Positions 1-5,889 are shown, counted from the stretch's first letter. The stretch is DNA of 8,968 nt from Micrococcaceae bacterium UBA3381 (GCA_002358975.1 DEPX01000070.1:1-8968); one strand, 5' to 3'. Notes: a model not told the origin generated them from the letters alone. Numbers and translations: made by a program.

Positions 1-1
1 T

Positions 2-1135
2 GTGGGCTCAACGGTGCATCTAAAGTGTGAAAACTTGCAACGGGCCAGATCGTTTAAGGCTCGTGGGGCATATGTGCGTATGGAAGCGTTATCGCCGGAA
101 GAAAGAGATAAAGGTGTGGTGGCCGCTTCTGCAGGTAACCACGCACAAGGGGTGGCCCTGGCAGCATCACAACTCGGTATTGAGGCCCGCATTTATATGC
201 CCCTGGGTGCAGCTCTACCTAAAGTGCAGGCGACCCGTGATCATGGAGCCACGGTGGTATTAGCTGGTAACAATGTCGATGAGGCACTCGACTTAGCTGC
301 ACGTTATTCTGAAGAAACCGGCGCGACCTTTATCCACCCGTTCGATAATCCTAAGATCGTCGCCGGACAAGGAACCGTGGGTCTGGAAATCGTTGAGCAA
401 CAACCGGATGTCGACACGGTACTCCTGAGTATTGGTGGGGGAGGACTGCTGGCCGGCACCGCGCTTGCCATCAAAGAACAGGCACGCCGACAAGGACGGC
501 ACATCAATGTAATAGGGGTACAGGCGGAAAACGCTGCTGCTTATCCGCCGTCACTGGTGGCGGGCAAACCCGTAGCTTTGGATAATGTAGCCACCATCGC
601 CGATGGGATCGCAGTTGGTCGTCCAGGCGATGTGCCATTCGAAGTTATTAAAGAGCTCTGCGATGAGGTTGTGACCGTCACAGACGATGAAATTGCTGCC
701 GCTATCGTGTTCTTACTGGAACGTTCAAAGATGGTAGTAGAACCTGCCGGTGCTGCACCGGTTGCTGCGTTGATGACCGGAAAATTACAAGAACTCGGTA
801 TCACATCTGAATCAATTGTGGCCGTGTTATCGGGTGGCAATATCGATCCGATGTTGATGTTGAAAGTTATCCAAGTTGGGCTGGCTTCTGCCGGGCGGTT
901 TTTGACTGTCAAGATTGCTTTGCGGGATCGACCGGGTGAACTGCAAAACATTTCGCGCATTATTGCCGAAAACGATGCAAATGTTACCCGGGTTGATCAC
1001 TCACGTGTGGGTGCTGGTTTGACCATGGGCGGTGCCCATATCGCCATTGACATGGAAATTCGTGGCAAAGAGCATTCAGAACAGGTATTAGAAGCTCTGC
1101 GGGAGGCTGGTTACGAACCGATGGTGCAGGTTTAA
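2..1135 (+). CDS. ilvA: Threonine ammonia-lyase (threonine dehydratase), ACT-domain form, 5' truncated by the window edge
   Basis: This PLP enzyme deaminates L-threonine to 2-oxobutyrate and ammonia, the entry to isoleucine synthesis, in the cytoplasm. The 377 visible residues are open from the left edge. The family normally has a few dozen more N-terminal residues, so the GTG at base 2 is probably internal and the true start lies outside. Visible signatures are the PLP-lysine motif SFKARGAY (Lys at residue 19), the AASAGNHAQG substrate/cofactor loop (residues 41-50) and the phosphate-binding tetraglycine loop SIGGGGLLAG (143-152). SGGNIDP (277-283) marks the end of the catalytic domain. From about residue 300 a single ACT-like domain follows (LTVKIALRDRPGELQNISRI). 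This matches the medium-length form rather than the long E. coli form with its larger regulatory region. The ACT domain suggests allosteric control, but the ligand cannot be read from sequence. Its TAA overlaps the stop codon of the convergent gene downstream. Confidence 0.95.
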   Translation: MGSTVHLKCENLQRARSFKARGAYVRMEALSPEERDKGVVAASAGNHAQGVALAASQLGIEARIYMPLGAALPKVQATRDHGATVVLAGNNVDEALDLAARYSEETGATFIHPFDNPKIVAGQGTVGLEIVEQQPDVDTVLLSIGGGGLLAGTALAIKEQARRQGRHINVIGVQAENAAAYPPSLVAGKPVALDNVATIADGIAVGRPGDVPFEVIKELCDEVVTVTDDEIAAAIVFLLERSKMVVEPAGAAPVAALMTGKLQELGITSESIVAVLSGGNIDPMLMLKVIQVGLASAGRFLTVKIALRDRPGELQNISRIIAENDANVTRVDHSRVGAGLTMGGAHIAIDMEIRGKEHSEQVLEALREAGYEPMVQV

Positions 1136-1148
1136 GCTGCTACTTTTT
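1124..1148 (+). terminator. Possible intrinsic terminator of ilvA overlapping both stop codons
   Basis: A short stem pairs 1124-1129 (GTGCAG) with 1137-1143 (CTGC, a bulged T at 1141, then AC). The loop is 7 bases and five T residues follow at 1144-1148. It begins in the last ilvA codons and ends inside the 3' end of the convergent gene. There is no spacer here to hold a conventional terminator. The stem is only 6 bp with a bulge, so it may be weak. Confidence 0.35.
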
Positions 1149-1797
1149 CGTAAAGCTGTGCCAGTTTGGATTTTTCCATGAGGCCTGACATCGATGAAGT
1201 GTCTTTGACCAGCTGAGCGACAACGGGATGGCCTGAAGGGTAGTGATGCACGTGTTCGCTGAACTGTTGCGTGGACCATTCTGGCTGTTGTGAGCCCAAC
1301 AAGAATTTAGTGGCATTGATAGCTTCAATAACTTCTAGCAGTACGCGATCTTCTTGAGTTACTTCACGCTGATCACGCAATGCTAGTCCTAAATCGTCAC
1401 GGACAGCTTCCAAGGCGTCGGTGGCTACCAGTTGATAATGTTTCGGGTCTCCGGTCAGAATCCCTTGACGAGCAAACTCTGTGGCAACGCCTTTGGCAGG
1501 GTCGAGTTTTTTATTGCCGAGGGCCGCAGAAACTTGCTTATCATGGAACTTTGACAGCTTTTTGAAGGCTTCGTTGAGACTGACTGCGTCCGGCAACCGT
1601 GACTGCTCGACTTTAATCAGCGGGTCCTCATAGTCCCACGCATTTGTAGCATCAGCCGGTGCGAAGCGCACAGTATGCGTGCGTTCGAACTCGACAAGGG
1701 TTAGTGCGGTTCGTGCTTTGCGGAATAAGGATTCGACTTCGGTCAGTGGATCAGCGTACGGGATGGTCAGCAGCATAAATTTTTCGACGTTCAACAC
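1132..1797 (-). CDS. Unrecognised soluble protein, 221 aa
   Basis: I do not recognise this protein. It is 221 residues from the GTG at 1797. An ATG at 1776 (residue 8) is an alternative giving MLLTIPYADPL as N-terminus; neither start has a clear ribosome binding site. It has no signal peptide, no membrane segment and no cysteine. It is rich in charged residues and Leu/Ala, suggesting a mainly helical cytoplasmic protein. A small histidine cluster, HVHHYPSGH (182-190), is the most distinctive local feature and could be a metal or catalytic site, but no known motif is matched. Codon use resembles the neighbours and the frame is open throughout, which supports a real gene. It shares stop-codon bases with convergent ilvA and lies 117 bases downstream of greA in the same orientation, separated from it by a hairpin. 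Function unknown. Confidence 0.75.
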   Translation of the reverse strand: MLNVEKFMLLTIPYADPLTEVESLFRKARTALTLVEFERTHTVRFAPADATNAWDYEDPLIKVEQSRLPDAVSLNEAFKKLSKFHDKQVSAALGNKKLDPAKGVATEFARQGILTGDPKHYQLVATDALEAVRDDLGLALRDQREVTQEDRVLLEVIEAINATKFLLGSQQPEWSTQQFSEHVHHYPSGHPVVAQLVKDTSSMSGLMEKSKLAQLYEKVAA

Positions 1798-1808
1798 AAC
1801 ACCAGGCT

Positions 1809-1832
1809 AACACCAAAAAGGTGTTTTAAAAC
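1809..1832. repeat. Two short palindromes upstream of the unknown gene
   Basis: AACACC (1809-1814) and GGTGTT (1820-1825) form a perfect 6-bp inverted repeat around five A residues. It partly overlaps the perfect palindrome GTTTTAAAAC (1823-1832). On the + strand the hairpin is followed directly by T residues. On the − strand it lies 11-35 bases before the GTG start at 1797. It could be an operator, an RNA hairpin in the leader, or a weak terminator for transcription coming from the ilvA side. Confidence 0.35.
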
Positions 1833-1836
1833 GCTG

Positions 1837-1870
1837 AAGGTGGCCTTTCTTTATATCGAAAGACCACCTT
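1837..1870 (-). terminator. Hairpin downstream of greA, likely terminator
   Basis: A 13-bp inverted repeat with a single mismatch pairs 1837-1849 (AAGGTGGCCTTTC) with 1858-1870 (GAAAGACCACCTT) around an 8-base loop. It sits about 45 bases past the greA stop codon. Read on the − strand it is followed by CAGCGTTTT, a short T run a few bases after the stem, so termination of greA transcription is the natural reading. Because the arms are nearly symmetrical it may also act on transcription from the other side. Confidence 0.65.
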
Positions 1871-1914
1871 GTTGTTGATAAGCGCAAAATGCACAATCTC
1901 ACTGAGGCAGTACT

Positions 1915-2403
1915 TTAGTCCTTGTATGGAGTGACAGAGACCAGCTCAACCTCGATATCTTTACCGTTTGGGGCCTGGTAGGTCACAGTATCGCCGGCTT
2001 TGTGGCCCTCAATTGCCGCGCCAAGTGGAGAAGCTACGGAGTAGACCTCAACATCAGAATCGCCCGCGATTTCGCGGGAGCCTAGGACAAATTTCATGGT
2101 ATTGCCGGCGAGCTTGCATTCGATGAACATGCCTGGTTTGACGATGCCATCATCAGCGGCTGCTTCGCCAACCTCGGCGTTTTCAAGCAGGGCTTTGAGT
2201 TCTTGGATGCGGCCTTCATTTTTGGATTGCTCTTCGCGGGCCGCATGGTAGCCAGCATTTTCGCGGAGGTCGCCTTCGTCGCGAGCTGCTTCGATACGAT
2301 CGACGATTTCCTGCCGGTAGGGACCGGAAATGTGGTCGAGTTCTTCTTTCAACCGATCATAGGCTTCTTGTGTCAGCCATGGTGTGCCGTTGGTCGTAGC
2401 CAT
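1915..2403 (-). CDS. greA: Transcription elongation factor GreA
   Basis: GreA enters the secondary channel of RNA polymerase and stimulates cleavage of backtracked RNA, restarting stalled elongation complexes. The 162 residues are the normal length. The N-terminal antiparallel coiled coil spans roughly residues 10-75, with the acidic tip motif RDEGDLRENAGYHAAREEQ at 41-59; its Asp/Glu residues coordinate the catalytic metal in the polymerase active site. The C-terminal FKBP-like domain follows from about residue 85, with the conserved SPLGAAIEGHKAGDTV at 125-140. The ATG at 2403 is fixed by a strong Shine-Dalgarno AAGGAGG at 2409-2415 with a 5-base spacer. It lies downstream of the DUF4307 gene on the same strand, but a terminator hairpin lies between them, so greA is probably expressed mainly from its own promoter. 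Confidence 0.97.
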   Translation of the reverse strand: MATTNGTPWLTQEAYDRLKEELDHISGPYRQEIVDRIEAARDEGDLRENAGYHAAREEQSKNEGRIQELKALLENAEVGEAAADDGIVKPGMFIECKLAGNTMKFVLGSREIAGDSDVEVYSVASPLGAAIEGHKAGDTVTYQAPNGKDIEVELVSVTPYKD

Positions 2404-2424
2404 TCCGGCCTCCTTACTTTCTCA

Positions 2425-2454
2425 TTTATCAAACTAAAAGCCCCGTGGCACCAA
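2425..2454 (-). promoter_or_regulatory. Candidate greA promoter (proximal)
   Basis: On the − strand TTGGTG (2449-2454) and GATAAA (2425-2430) are separated by 18 bases, resembling −35 and −10 elements. Transcription would start just ahead of the strong greA ribosome binding site. The −35 element lies inside the terminator hairpin. This is a sequence match only. Confidence 0.3.
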
Positions 2455-2471
2455 GCATGTGCAAACGGGGC
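2433..2471 (-). terminator. Rho-independent terminator between the DUF4307 gene and greA
   Basis: GCCCCGT (2440-2446) pairs perfectly with ACGGGGC (2465-2471). An inner stem of GCAC (2448-2451) with GTGC (2459-2462) closes a 7-base loop. On the − strand the GC-rich stem is followed directly by TTTTAGTTT, a classic intrinsic terminator. It lies about 90 bases after the DUF4307 stop codon and about 37 bases before the greA start. It could end DUF4307 transcripts or act as an attenuator in a greA leader. Confidence 0.75.
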
Positions 2472-2489
2472 GACAGTTCTGGGATATAC

Positions 2490-2509
2490 CGGTGTTCATC
2501 ATATCACCG
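2490..2509 (-). promoter_or_regulatory. Extended −10 promoter-like site inside a dyad, distal upstream region of greA
   Basis: On the − strand the sequence TGATATGAT is an extended −10 match, with TATGAT at 2498-2503. It is flanked by inverted repeats CGGTG and CACCG with a 10-base spacing, an operator-like layout. No good −35 is visible at 17 bases; TTGCTT occurs at 19. A transcript from here would run about 55 nt to the terminator at 2433-2471 before reaching greA. Confidence 0.35.
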
Positions 2510-2559
2510 AACAGAATCTGGAAAGCAAGAACCCAGCAACGGTCGTCATCGGAGGACGA

Positions 2560-3045
2560 CTAATAGTCGCGCAAATTAGAAATTCCGGGTGCTTCTTCTG
2601 CCTCAACGTACCAGCAAGTCTCGAGTTCGCCAGAAGAACCCAACTGATCAGTGCGTAAATCAGTGGTGTAGTACTTGGTTAAATCGGTACGGTCTTGTTC
2701 GGTATCTTCGTCAGGCCCTATAAGGACAGTGCGATAACCTGCAATAGCAGCGTTCTCGGACAGTACACGAACTGTACATGCTACCGTTTCCTCTGGTTCC
2801 TTGGTCAACTCGAATTCGACCCAGGCTGTTGACTCATCGTGAATCTTGTAGCCGACACTCTCATAAGACAGTAAACTTGAGCTAGCAGAAAAAGCGAACC
2901 AGCAGGTAACTAAAATAGCGCTGAGAACCGCAATAATAGCAATAACCCGTCCGGTCTTTTTTGAGACACGAGACTTTTTGGTGCCACCATATCGGGTAGC
3001 TACACTGTTGTCGGCAGGCGCTGCCTGATTCGCGTTGGAAACCAT
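2560..3045 (-). CDS. DUF4307 family single-pass membrane protein
   Basis: This is a 161-residue actinobacterial membrane protein of the DUF4307 type; its function is not known. Residues 1-30 are a polar, basic cytoplasmic tail with the family's RYG motif (ATRYGG, 16-21) and a run of Lys/Arg before the membrane. One transmembrane helix spans about 33-55 (VIAIIAVLSAILVTCWFAF). The remaining ~105 residues should be extracytoplasmic and contain two cysteines (C90, C144) that could form a disulfide. The ATG at 3045 is the first in-frame start; no strong Shine-Dalgarno precedes it. It is divergent from mca across a short spacer, and its position next to greA and mca matches the order in mycobacteria (Rv1080c–Rv1082). 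Family assignment rests on length, topology, the RYG motif and this context. Confidence 0.85.
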   Translation of the reverse strand: MVSNANQAAPADNSVATRYGGTKKSRVSKKTGRVIAIIAVLSAILVTCWFAFSASSSLLSYESVGYKIHDESTAWVEFELTKEPEETVACTVRVLSENAAIAGYRTVLIGPDEDTEQDRTDLTKYYTTDLRTDQLGSSGELETCWYVEAEEAPGISNLRDY

Positions 3046-3129
3046 ATCGAGTCATAGCCTAATACAGCCGCTACAGGCGTCTGCATTGTGTACGCCGCCA
3101 GCAGCACATTAGCAAGCAAGGAGCCCCTC

Positions 3130-4089
3130 ATGTCGTCCCATTCACAGCTGCCAGCTGTTTCTGAATCAGGTCTGCCGGATTCTACCGGACTACGGTTATT
3201 AGCAGTCCACGCCCATCCAGATGACGAGGCTTCAAAAGGTGCGGCCATGATGGCGGCTTATGTGCATTCTGGAGCACGAGTCATGGTAGCCACCGCGACG
3301 GATGGCGCTATGGGCGATCTGAATAACCCGCACTATGGCGAATCTGTCCGGGTTGACCGTGACGTTACCGCGGTACGTTTCCAAGAAATGGCTGAAGCGC
3401 GACATATTTTAGACATAGAACACCGCTGGTTAGGTTTCCGCGATTCCGGTTTCCCTTCCGGCGACCCAGATGACCGTTTAGCACATGGCTGTTTTGCGGC
3501 GCTTCCTCTCGAAGATGCTGCAGCGCCACTAGTCCAGCTTGTTCGGGAGTTCAAACCGCACGTAATAGTCACTTATGATGAAATTGGTGGCTACCCACAT
3601 CCGGATCATTTGCGTACCCACGAGGTCTCAATGGAAGCATACGAAAAATCAGGCGATCCTAAAGCCTACCCTGGCACAGGAGAACCATGGGAAATTTCGA
3701 AGCTGTACTATGATCGTGCGTTTAACCCAGAAAAATTTCGCGCTATTCATCATGCGCTCCTAGACCAGGGCGAAGAATCCCCGTATACGGATCGATTGGC
3801 TTGGTACGATCGCGTGGCTGCAGGCGAAGACGACCCGGATGCGTGGCGTCTGACCCAACACGAGGTAACTACCCAGATCAATACGGCGGCGTTCTTGGAA
3901 TACCGTGACGCTGCACTGCGCGCCCATCGCTCGCAGGTCGATACTCATGGAACGTTCTTCTTTACACCCAATGAAGTTCTTCGCAAGCATTGGCCTTGGG
4001 AAGATTACGTTCTTATCGATTCCAAAGTTGAAACAACTACCCCAGAAGATGATCTATTCGCTGGGCTGCGCGACACCACGCTAGACTGA
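3130..4089 (+). CDS. mca: Mycothiol S-conjugate amidase Mca
   Basis: Mca is a zinc amidase that hydrolyses mycothiol S-conjugates of electrophiles and drugs, releasing an N-acetylcysteine conjugate (mercapturic acid) for export and GlcN-inositol for reuse. At 319 residues it is somewhat longer than the roughly 290-residue mycobacterial enzyme. The deacetylase-type motif AVHAHPDDEASKGAA (25-39) gives zinc ligands H29 and D32. YDEIGGYPHPDH (149-160) supplies H160 as third ligand and H157 near the active site. WLGFRDSGFPSGDP (100-113), GEPWEISKLYY (184-194) and RDAALRAHRSQVD (259-271) favour Mca over the related deacetylase MshB. The ATG at 3130 is chosen over an upstream GTG at 3088 because AAGGAG at 3118-3123 sits 6 bases ahead of it and homology starts after it. 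It is the first gene of a + strand series. Confidence 0.96.
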   Translation: MSSHSQLPAVSESGLPDSTGLRLLAVHAHPDDEASKGAAMMAAYVHSGARVMVATATDGAMGDLNNPHYGESVRVDRDVTAVRFQEMAEARHILDIEHRWLGFRDSGFPSGDPDDRLAHGCFAALPLEDAAAPLVQLVREFKPHVIVTYDEIGGYPHPDHLRTHEVSMEAYEKSGDPKAYPGTGEPWEISKLYYDRAFNPEKFRAIHHALLDQGEESPYTDRLAWYDRVAAGEDDPDAWRLTQHEVTTQINTAAFLEYRDAALRAHRSQVDTHGTFFFTPNEVLRKHWPWEDYVLIDSKVETTTPEDDLFAGLRDTTLD

Positions 4090-4096
4090 GAACATA

Positions 4097-4468
4097 ATGT
4101 TTTACACAATATTAAGTCAGGCCGTTATGGCCGGGGTCGAAAACCCCACCCTACGTGAGGGCTTACGCGACGAAGACGTTACTCCCGGCATTGTGGGCTT
4201 TTTGGCAACCTTTGGGTTCGTCTTGATGGCCATTGTCGTATTCCGTATCATGATCCGACAGATTCGTCGGGTTAAGCTGCGCTCCACTACAGCTGAAGAC
4301 ATGTTAGTGGAACGAAACCAGCCGCACCTGTCAACAACAGATCGACAGCGGTCCGAAATTGATGACCTCGAGCTCAGCCAAACAGAACTTCTGCGCAAAA
4401 AATATCCTGGCTATCTGGATATGCCAACACTAGAAGCTCAAGAACCCGACACTGGTCGCGACCACTAG
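4097..4468 (+). CDS. Small membrane protein downstream of mca
   Basis: This 123-residue protein has no known function. A short N-terminal segment (1-28) leads through DEDVTPGIVGFLATFGF into one transmembrane helix at about 29-50. A basic stretch, RIMIRQIRRVKLR (50-62), follows and predicts the C-terminal part to be cytoplasmic. The tail is polar and acidic, without recognised motifs. A small membrane protein in this place after mca occurs in other actinobacteria (Rv1083 lies there in M. tuberculosis). The ATG at 4097 lies 7 bases after the mca stop, so the genes are probably co-transcribed and translation may be coupled. The ribosome binding site is weak. An ATG at 4127 (residue 11) is a possible alternative start that would keep the whole membrane segment. 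Confidence 0.8.
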   Translation: MFYTILSQAVMAGVENPTLREGLRDEDVTPGIVGFLATFGFVLMAIVVFRIMIRQIRRVKLRSTTAEDMLVERNQPHLSTTDRQRSEIDDLELSQTELLRKKYPGYLDMPTLEAQEPDTGRDH

Positions 4469-4481
4469 GACATCCCCGCCT

Positions 4482-5279
4482 ATGGCAACGCTTCCTTTCG
4501 CTGCAGTGCGAGCACCAAACGTCGTTTATCGGTACTATGAGCGTCGGCTCGCACGGAGTCTCCTTGGTGCCCAACTTCCAGGCCACGTTGGGGTAGTATT
4601 GGACGGCATCCGCCGGTGGGCCAAACAAACCGGAGCCCCCACGGCATACGGCCACCAGGCGGGAGCGGAGAAGATCCACGAGTTCCTTCATTGGGTAGCT
4701 GAATTTAACATCCCAGTTGTCACGCTTTATATGCTGTCTACTGAAAACCTCAACAGAGACAAAGCTGAACTTGAACCGCTCATCCGAATCATTGCCGATA
4801 CTTTGCGCAAGCTATCGGCCGGGTTGGACGACGGCACACAGCTCAAAGTGCATCCCGTGGGGGACCAGAGCATTCTGCCACAAGACCTAGCTGACTTGCT
4901 TAACGAAACGGCCCAAGCGACTCGTGATAACACGGGCCTGCACGTTAATGTCGCCATCGGCTATGGCGGGCGTGAAGAAATCATCGACGCTGCTAAATCG
5001 TTTCTCACCGATGCCTCAGACGCCGGCTATACGTTACACCAGGCCATCCAGACACTTAACGTTGATGCCATCTCAGATCGGCTTTACACTCGCGGGCAAC
5101 CGGATCCAGACTTAGTGATCCGCACCTCAGGGGAACAACGGTTATCCGGGTTTCTCATGTGGCAATCGGCCTACTCTGAGTTCTACTTCTGCGAGGCTCT
5201 CTGGCCCGCGTTTCGGCGGGTAGATTTTATTCGTGCCCTGCGCGATTATGCTTCCCGAAACCGTCGGTTCGGGGCATAG
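4482..5279 (+). CDS. uppS: Cis-prenyltransferase (isoprenyl / undecaprenyl diphosphate synthase family, Rv1086-like)
   Basis: Enzymes of this family add isopentenyl diphosphate to an allylic primer in Z configuration, making carriers for cell-wall synthesis. The 265 residues resemble M. tuberculosis Rv1086, a short-chain Z-farnesyl diphosphate synthase, including the N-terminal extension (YRYYERRLARSLL). The product could therefore be short, with a second synthase elsewhere making the long chain. Conserved regions are HVGVVLDGIRRWAK (35-48), YGHQAGAEKI (56-65), STENL (86-90), VNVAIGYGGREEI (155-167) and DPDLVIRTSGEQRLSGFLMWQ (208-228). In the first region the near-invariant Asn of the DGN motif is Ile (residue 43, codon 4608-4610). 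The catalytic Asp41 and following Arg residues are kept. The ATG at 4482 lies 13 bases after the previous stop; AGGA is present but distant. Family assignment is secure; chain length is inferred. Confidence 0.92.
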   Translation: MATLPFAAVRAPNVVYRYYERRLARSLLGAQLPGHVGVVLDGIRRWAKQTGAPTAYGHQAGAEKIHEFLHWVAEFNIPVVTLYMLSTENLNRDKAELEPLIRIIADTLRKLSAGLDDGTQLKVHPVGDQSILPQDLADLLNETAQATRDNTGLHVNVAIGYGGREEIIDAAKSFLTDASDAGYTLHQAIQTLNVDAISDRLYTRGQPDPDLVIRTSGEQRLSGFLMWQSAYSEFYFCEALWPAFRRVDFIRALRDYASRNRRFGA

Positions 5280-5285
5280 CACCAG

Positions 5286-5294
5286 TTATCCACA
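5286..5294 (+). promoter_or_regulatory. Perfect DnaA-box sequence
   Basis: TTATCCACA matches the DnaA-box consensus TTATNCACA exactly. It lies in the spacer between the cis-prenyltransferase and prepilin peptidase genes. It is single, so it is not an origin. It could be a DnaA regulatory site or a chance match. Confidence 0.3.
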
Positions 5295-5345
5295 TCCGTT
5301 GCTGATCCCTACCTGGTGTTGTCGCGGTTAGCTAAGGTACCATAT

Positions 5346-5867
5346 GTGATCCAGCTGATAACTCAATACCTTGTTTCGGGTGCCCCGAATCCGGTTGTAA
5401 TTCTTTTGCTTAGTTGTGCACTGGTTTGGTTTATTATTTGTGCCGCCGTGCTCTTTGGTTTCGACATTCGCCAACATCGCTTACCGAATGCTTGGACGGG
5501 CCGATTCTTTGTTTGCGCTGCCATATTGTTACTGGCGACAACCCTCACTGCCGCTGAGGCCTCAGGGCTCGATGGTCGATGGTTGACAACCTTATTGGGT
5601 TCCGTTGGGTATACGGGGGTTATGTTTGTATTGCATCTGTTGACTCGAGGTGGCCTGGGGATGGGCGACGTTAAACTGGCTGCCGGTCTGGGACTGTATA
5701 CCGGGTTCATTGGCGTCAACGCACTCGTCGCAGGCTTCACGCTAGCTTTTATCGTTGGAGGCATCCAAGCTGTATACCTAGTACTATTTCGCGGGGCTAA
5801 GAAAACGACGCGTATTGCTTTTGGACCTGCCATGCTTATTGGGTGCTTGCTGGCTCTATTAATGTAA
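5346..5867 (+). CDS. A24-family prepilin peptidase (short, peptidase domain only)
   Basis: This is a membrane aspartic peptidase that cleaves the leader of type IV prepilin-like proteins at the inner face of the membrane. From the GTG at 5346 it has 173 residues. The first catalytic Asp is in GFDIRQHRLPN (Asp 40) and the second in GGLGMGDVKLAAGLGLYTG (GxGD Asp 108). IAFGPAMLIG near the C-terminus is also typical. About six hydrophobic segments are visible. The N-terminal cysteine-rich methyltransferase domain of PilD is absent, as in TadV/CpaA and many actinobacterial forms. AAGG at 5334-5337, 8 bases ahead, supports this start. A GTG at 5316 would add 10 residues but has no Shine-Dalgarno. 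No pilin or secretion ATPase gene is nearby, so its substrate cannot be told from context. Confidence 0.85.
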   Translation: MIQLITQYLVSGAPNPVVILLLSCALVWFIICAAVLFGFDIRQHRLPNAWTGRFFVCAAILLLATTLTAAEASGLDGRWLTTLLGSVGYTGVMFVLHLLTRGGLGMGDVKLAAGLGLYTGFIGVNALVAGFTLAFIVGGIQAVYLVLFRGAKKTTRIAFGPAMLIGCLLALLM

Positions 5868-5889
5868 CGGTACCTGGACAGGAGGTCAG

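Noticed and set aside
541..960. 139-codon open frame antisense to ilvA
   Set aside because: It lies wholly opposite the conserved catalytic domain of ilvA, is unusually rich in Ser/Thr/Ala/Ile in a way typical of an opposite-strand shadow, and has no motif.
1873..1881. Second DnaA-box-like sequence (TTATCAACA, − strand)
   Set aside because: It matches only 8 of 9 positions, beside a terminator; too weak to report as a site.
2203..2658. 151-codon open frame on the + strand crossing greA, the spacer and the DUF4307 3' end
   Set aside because: It overlaps two well-supported − strand genes and a terminator, with no ribosome binding site or recognisable domain.
3035..3065. SigR-type (GGAAT…GTT) thiol-stress promoter for mca
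   Set aside because: Only GGAAAC is present, and no GTT lies at the right spacing. A housekeeping-like TTGGAA…TAATAC has a poor 19-base spacer, so no promoter is claimed.
3088..3129. GTG at 3088 as the mca start
   Set aside because: It has no ribosome binding site, and the extra 14 residues precede the family homology; the ATG at 3130 has AAGGAG 6 bases ahead.
3130..4089. MshB (GlcNAc-inositol deacetylase) instead of Mca
   Set aside because: The motifs WLGFRDSG, GEPWEISKLYY and RDAALRAHRSQVD and the greA/DUF4307 neighbourhood fit Mca better; MshB shares only the zinc-site motifs.
5254..5273. Hairpin CCCGAA…TTCGGG at the 3' end of the cis-prenyltransferase gene
   Set aside because: It is inside coding sequence, has a bulged base, and is not followed by T residues; the next gene is close, so termination here is not well supported.
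5363..5833. 156-codon open frame antisense to the prepilin peptidase
   Set aside because: It mirrors the peptidase frame, and its Pro/Thr/Ser-rich product looks like a reverse-strand artefact of a hydrophobic membrane protein.
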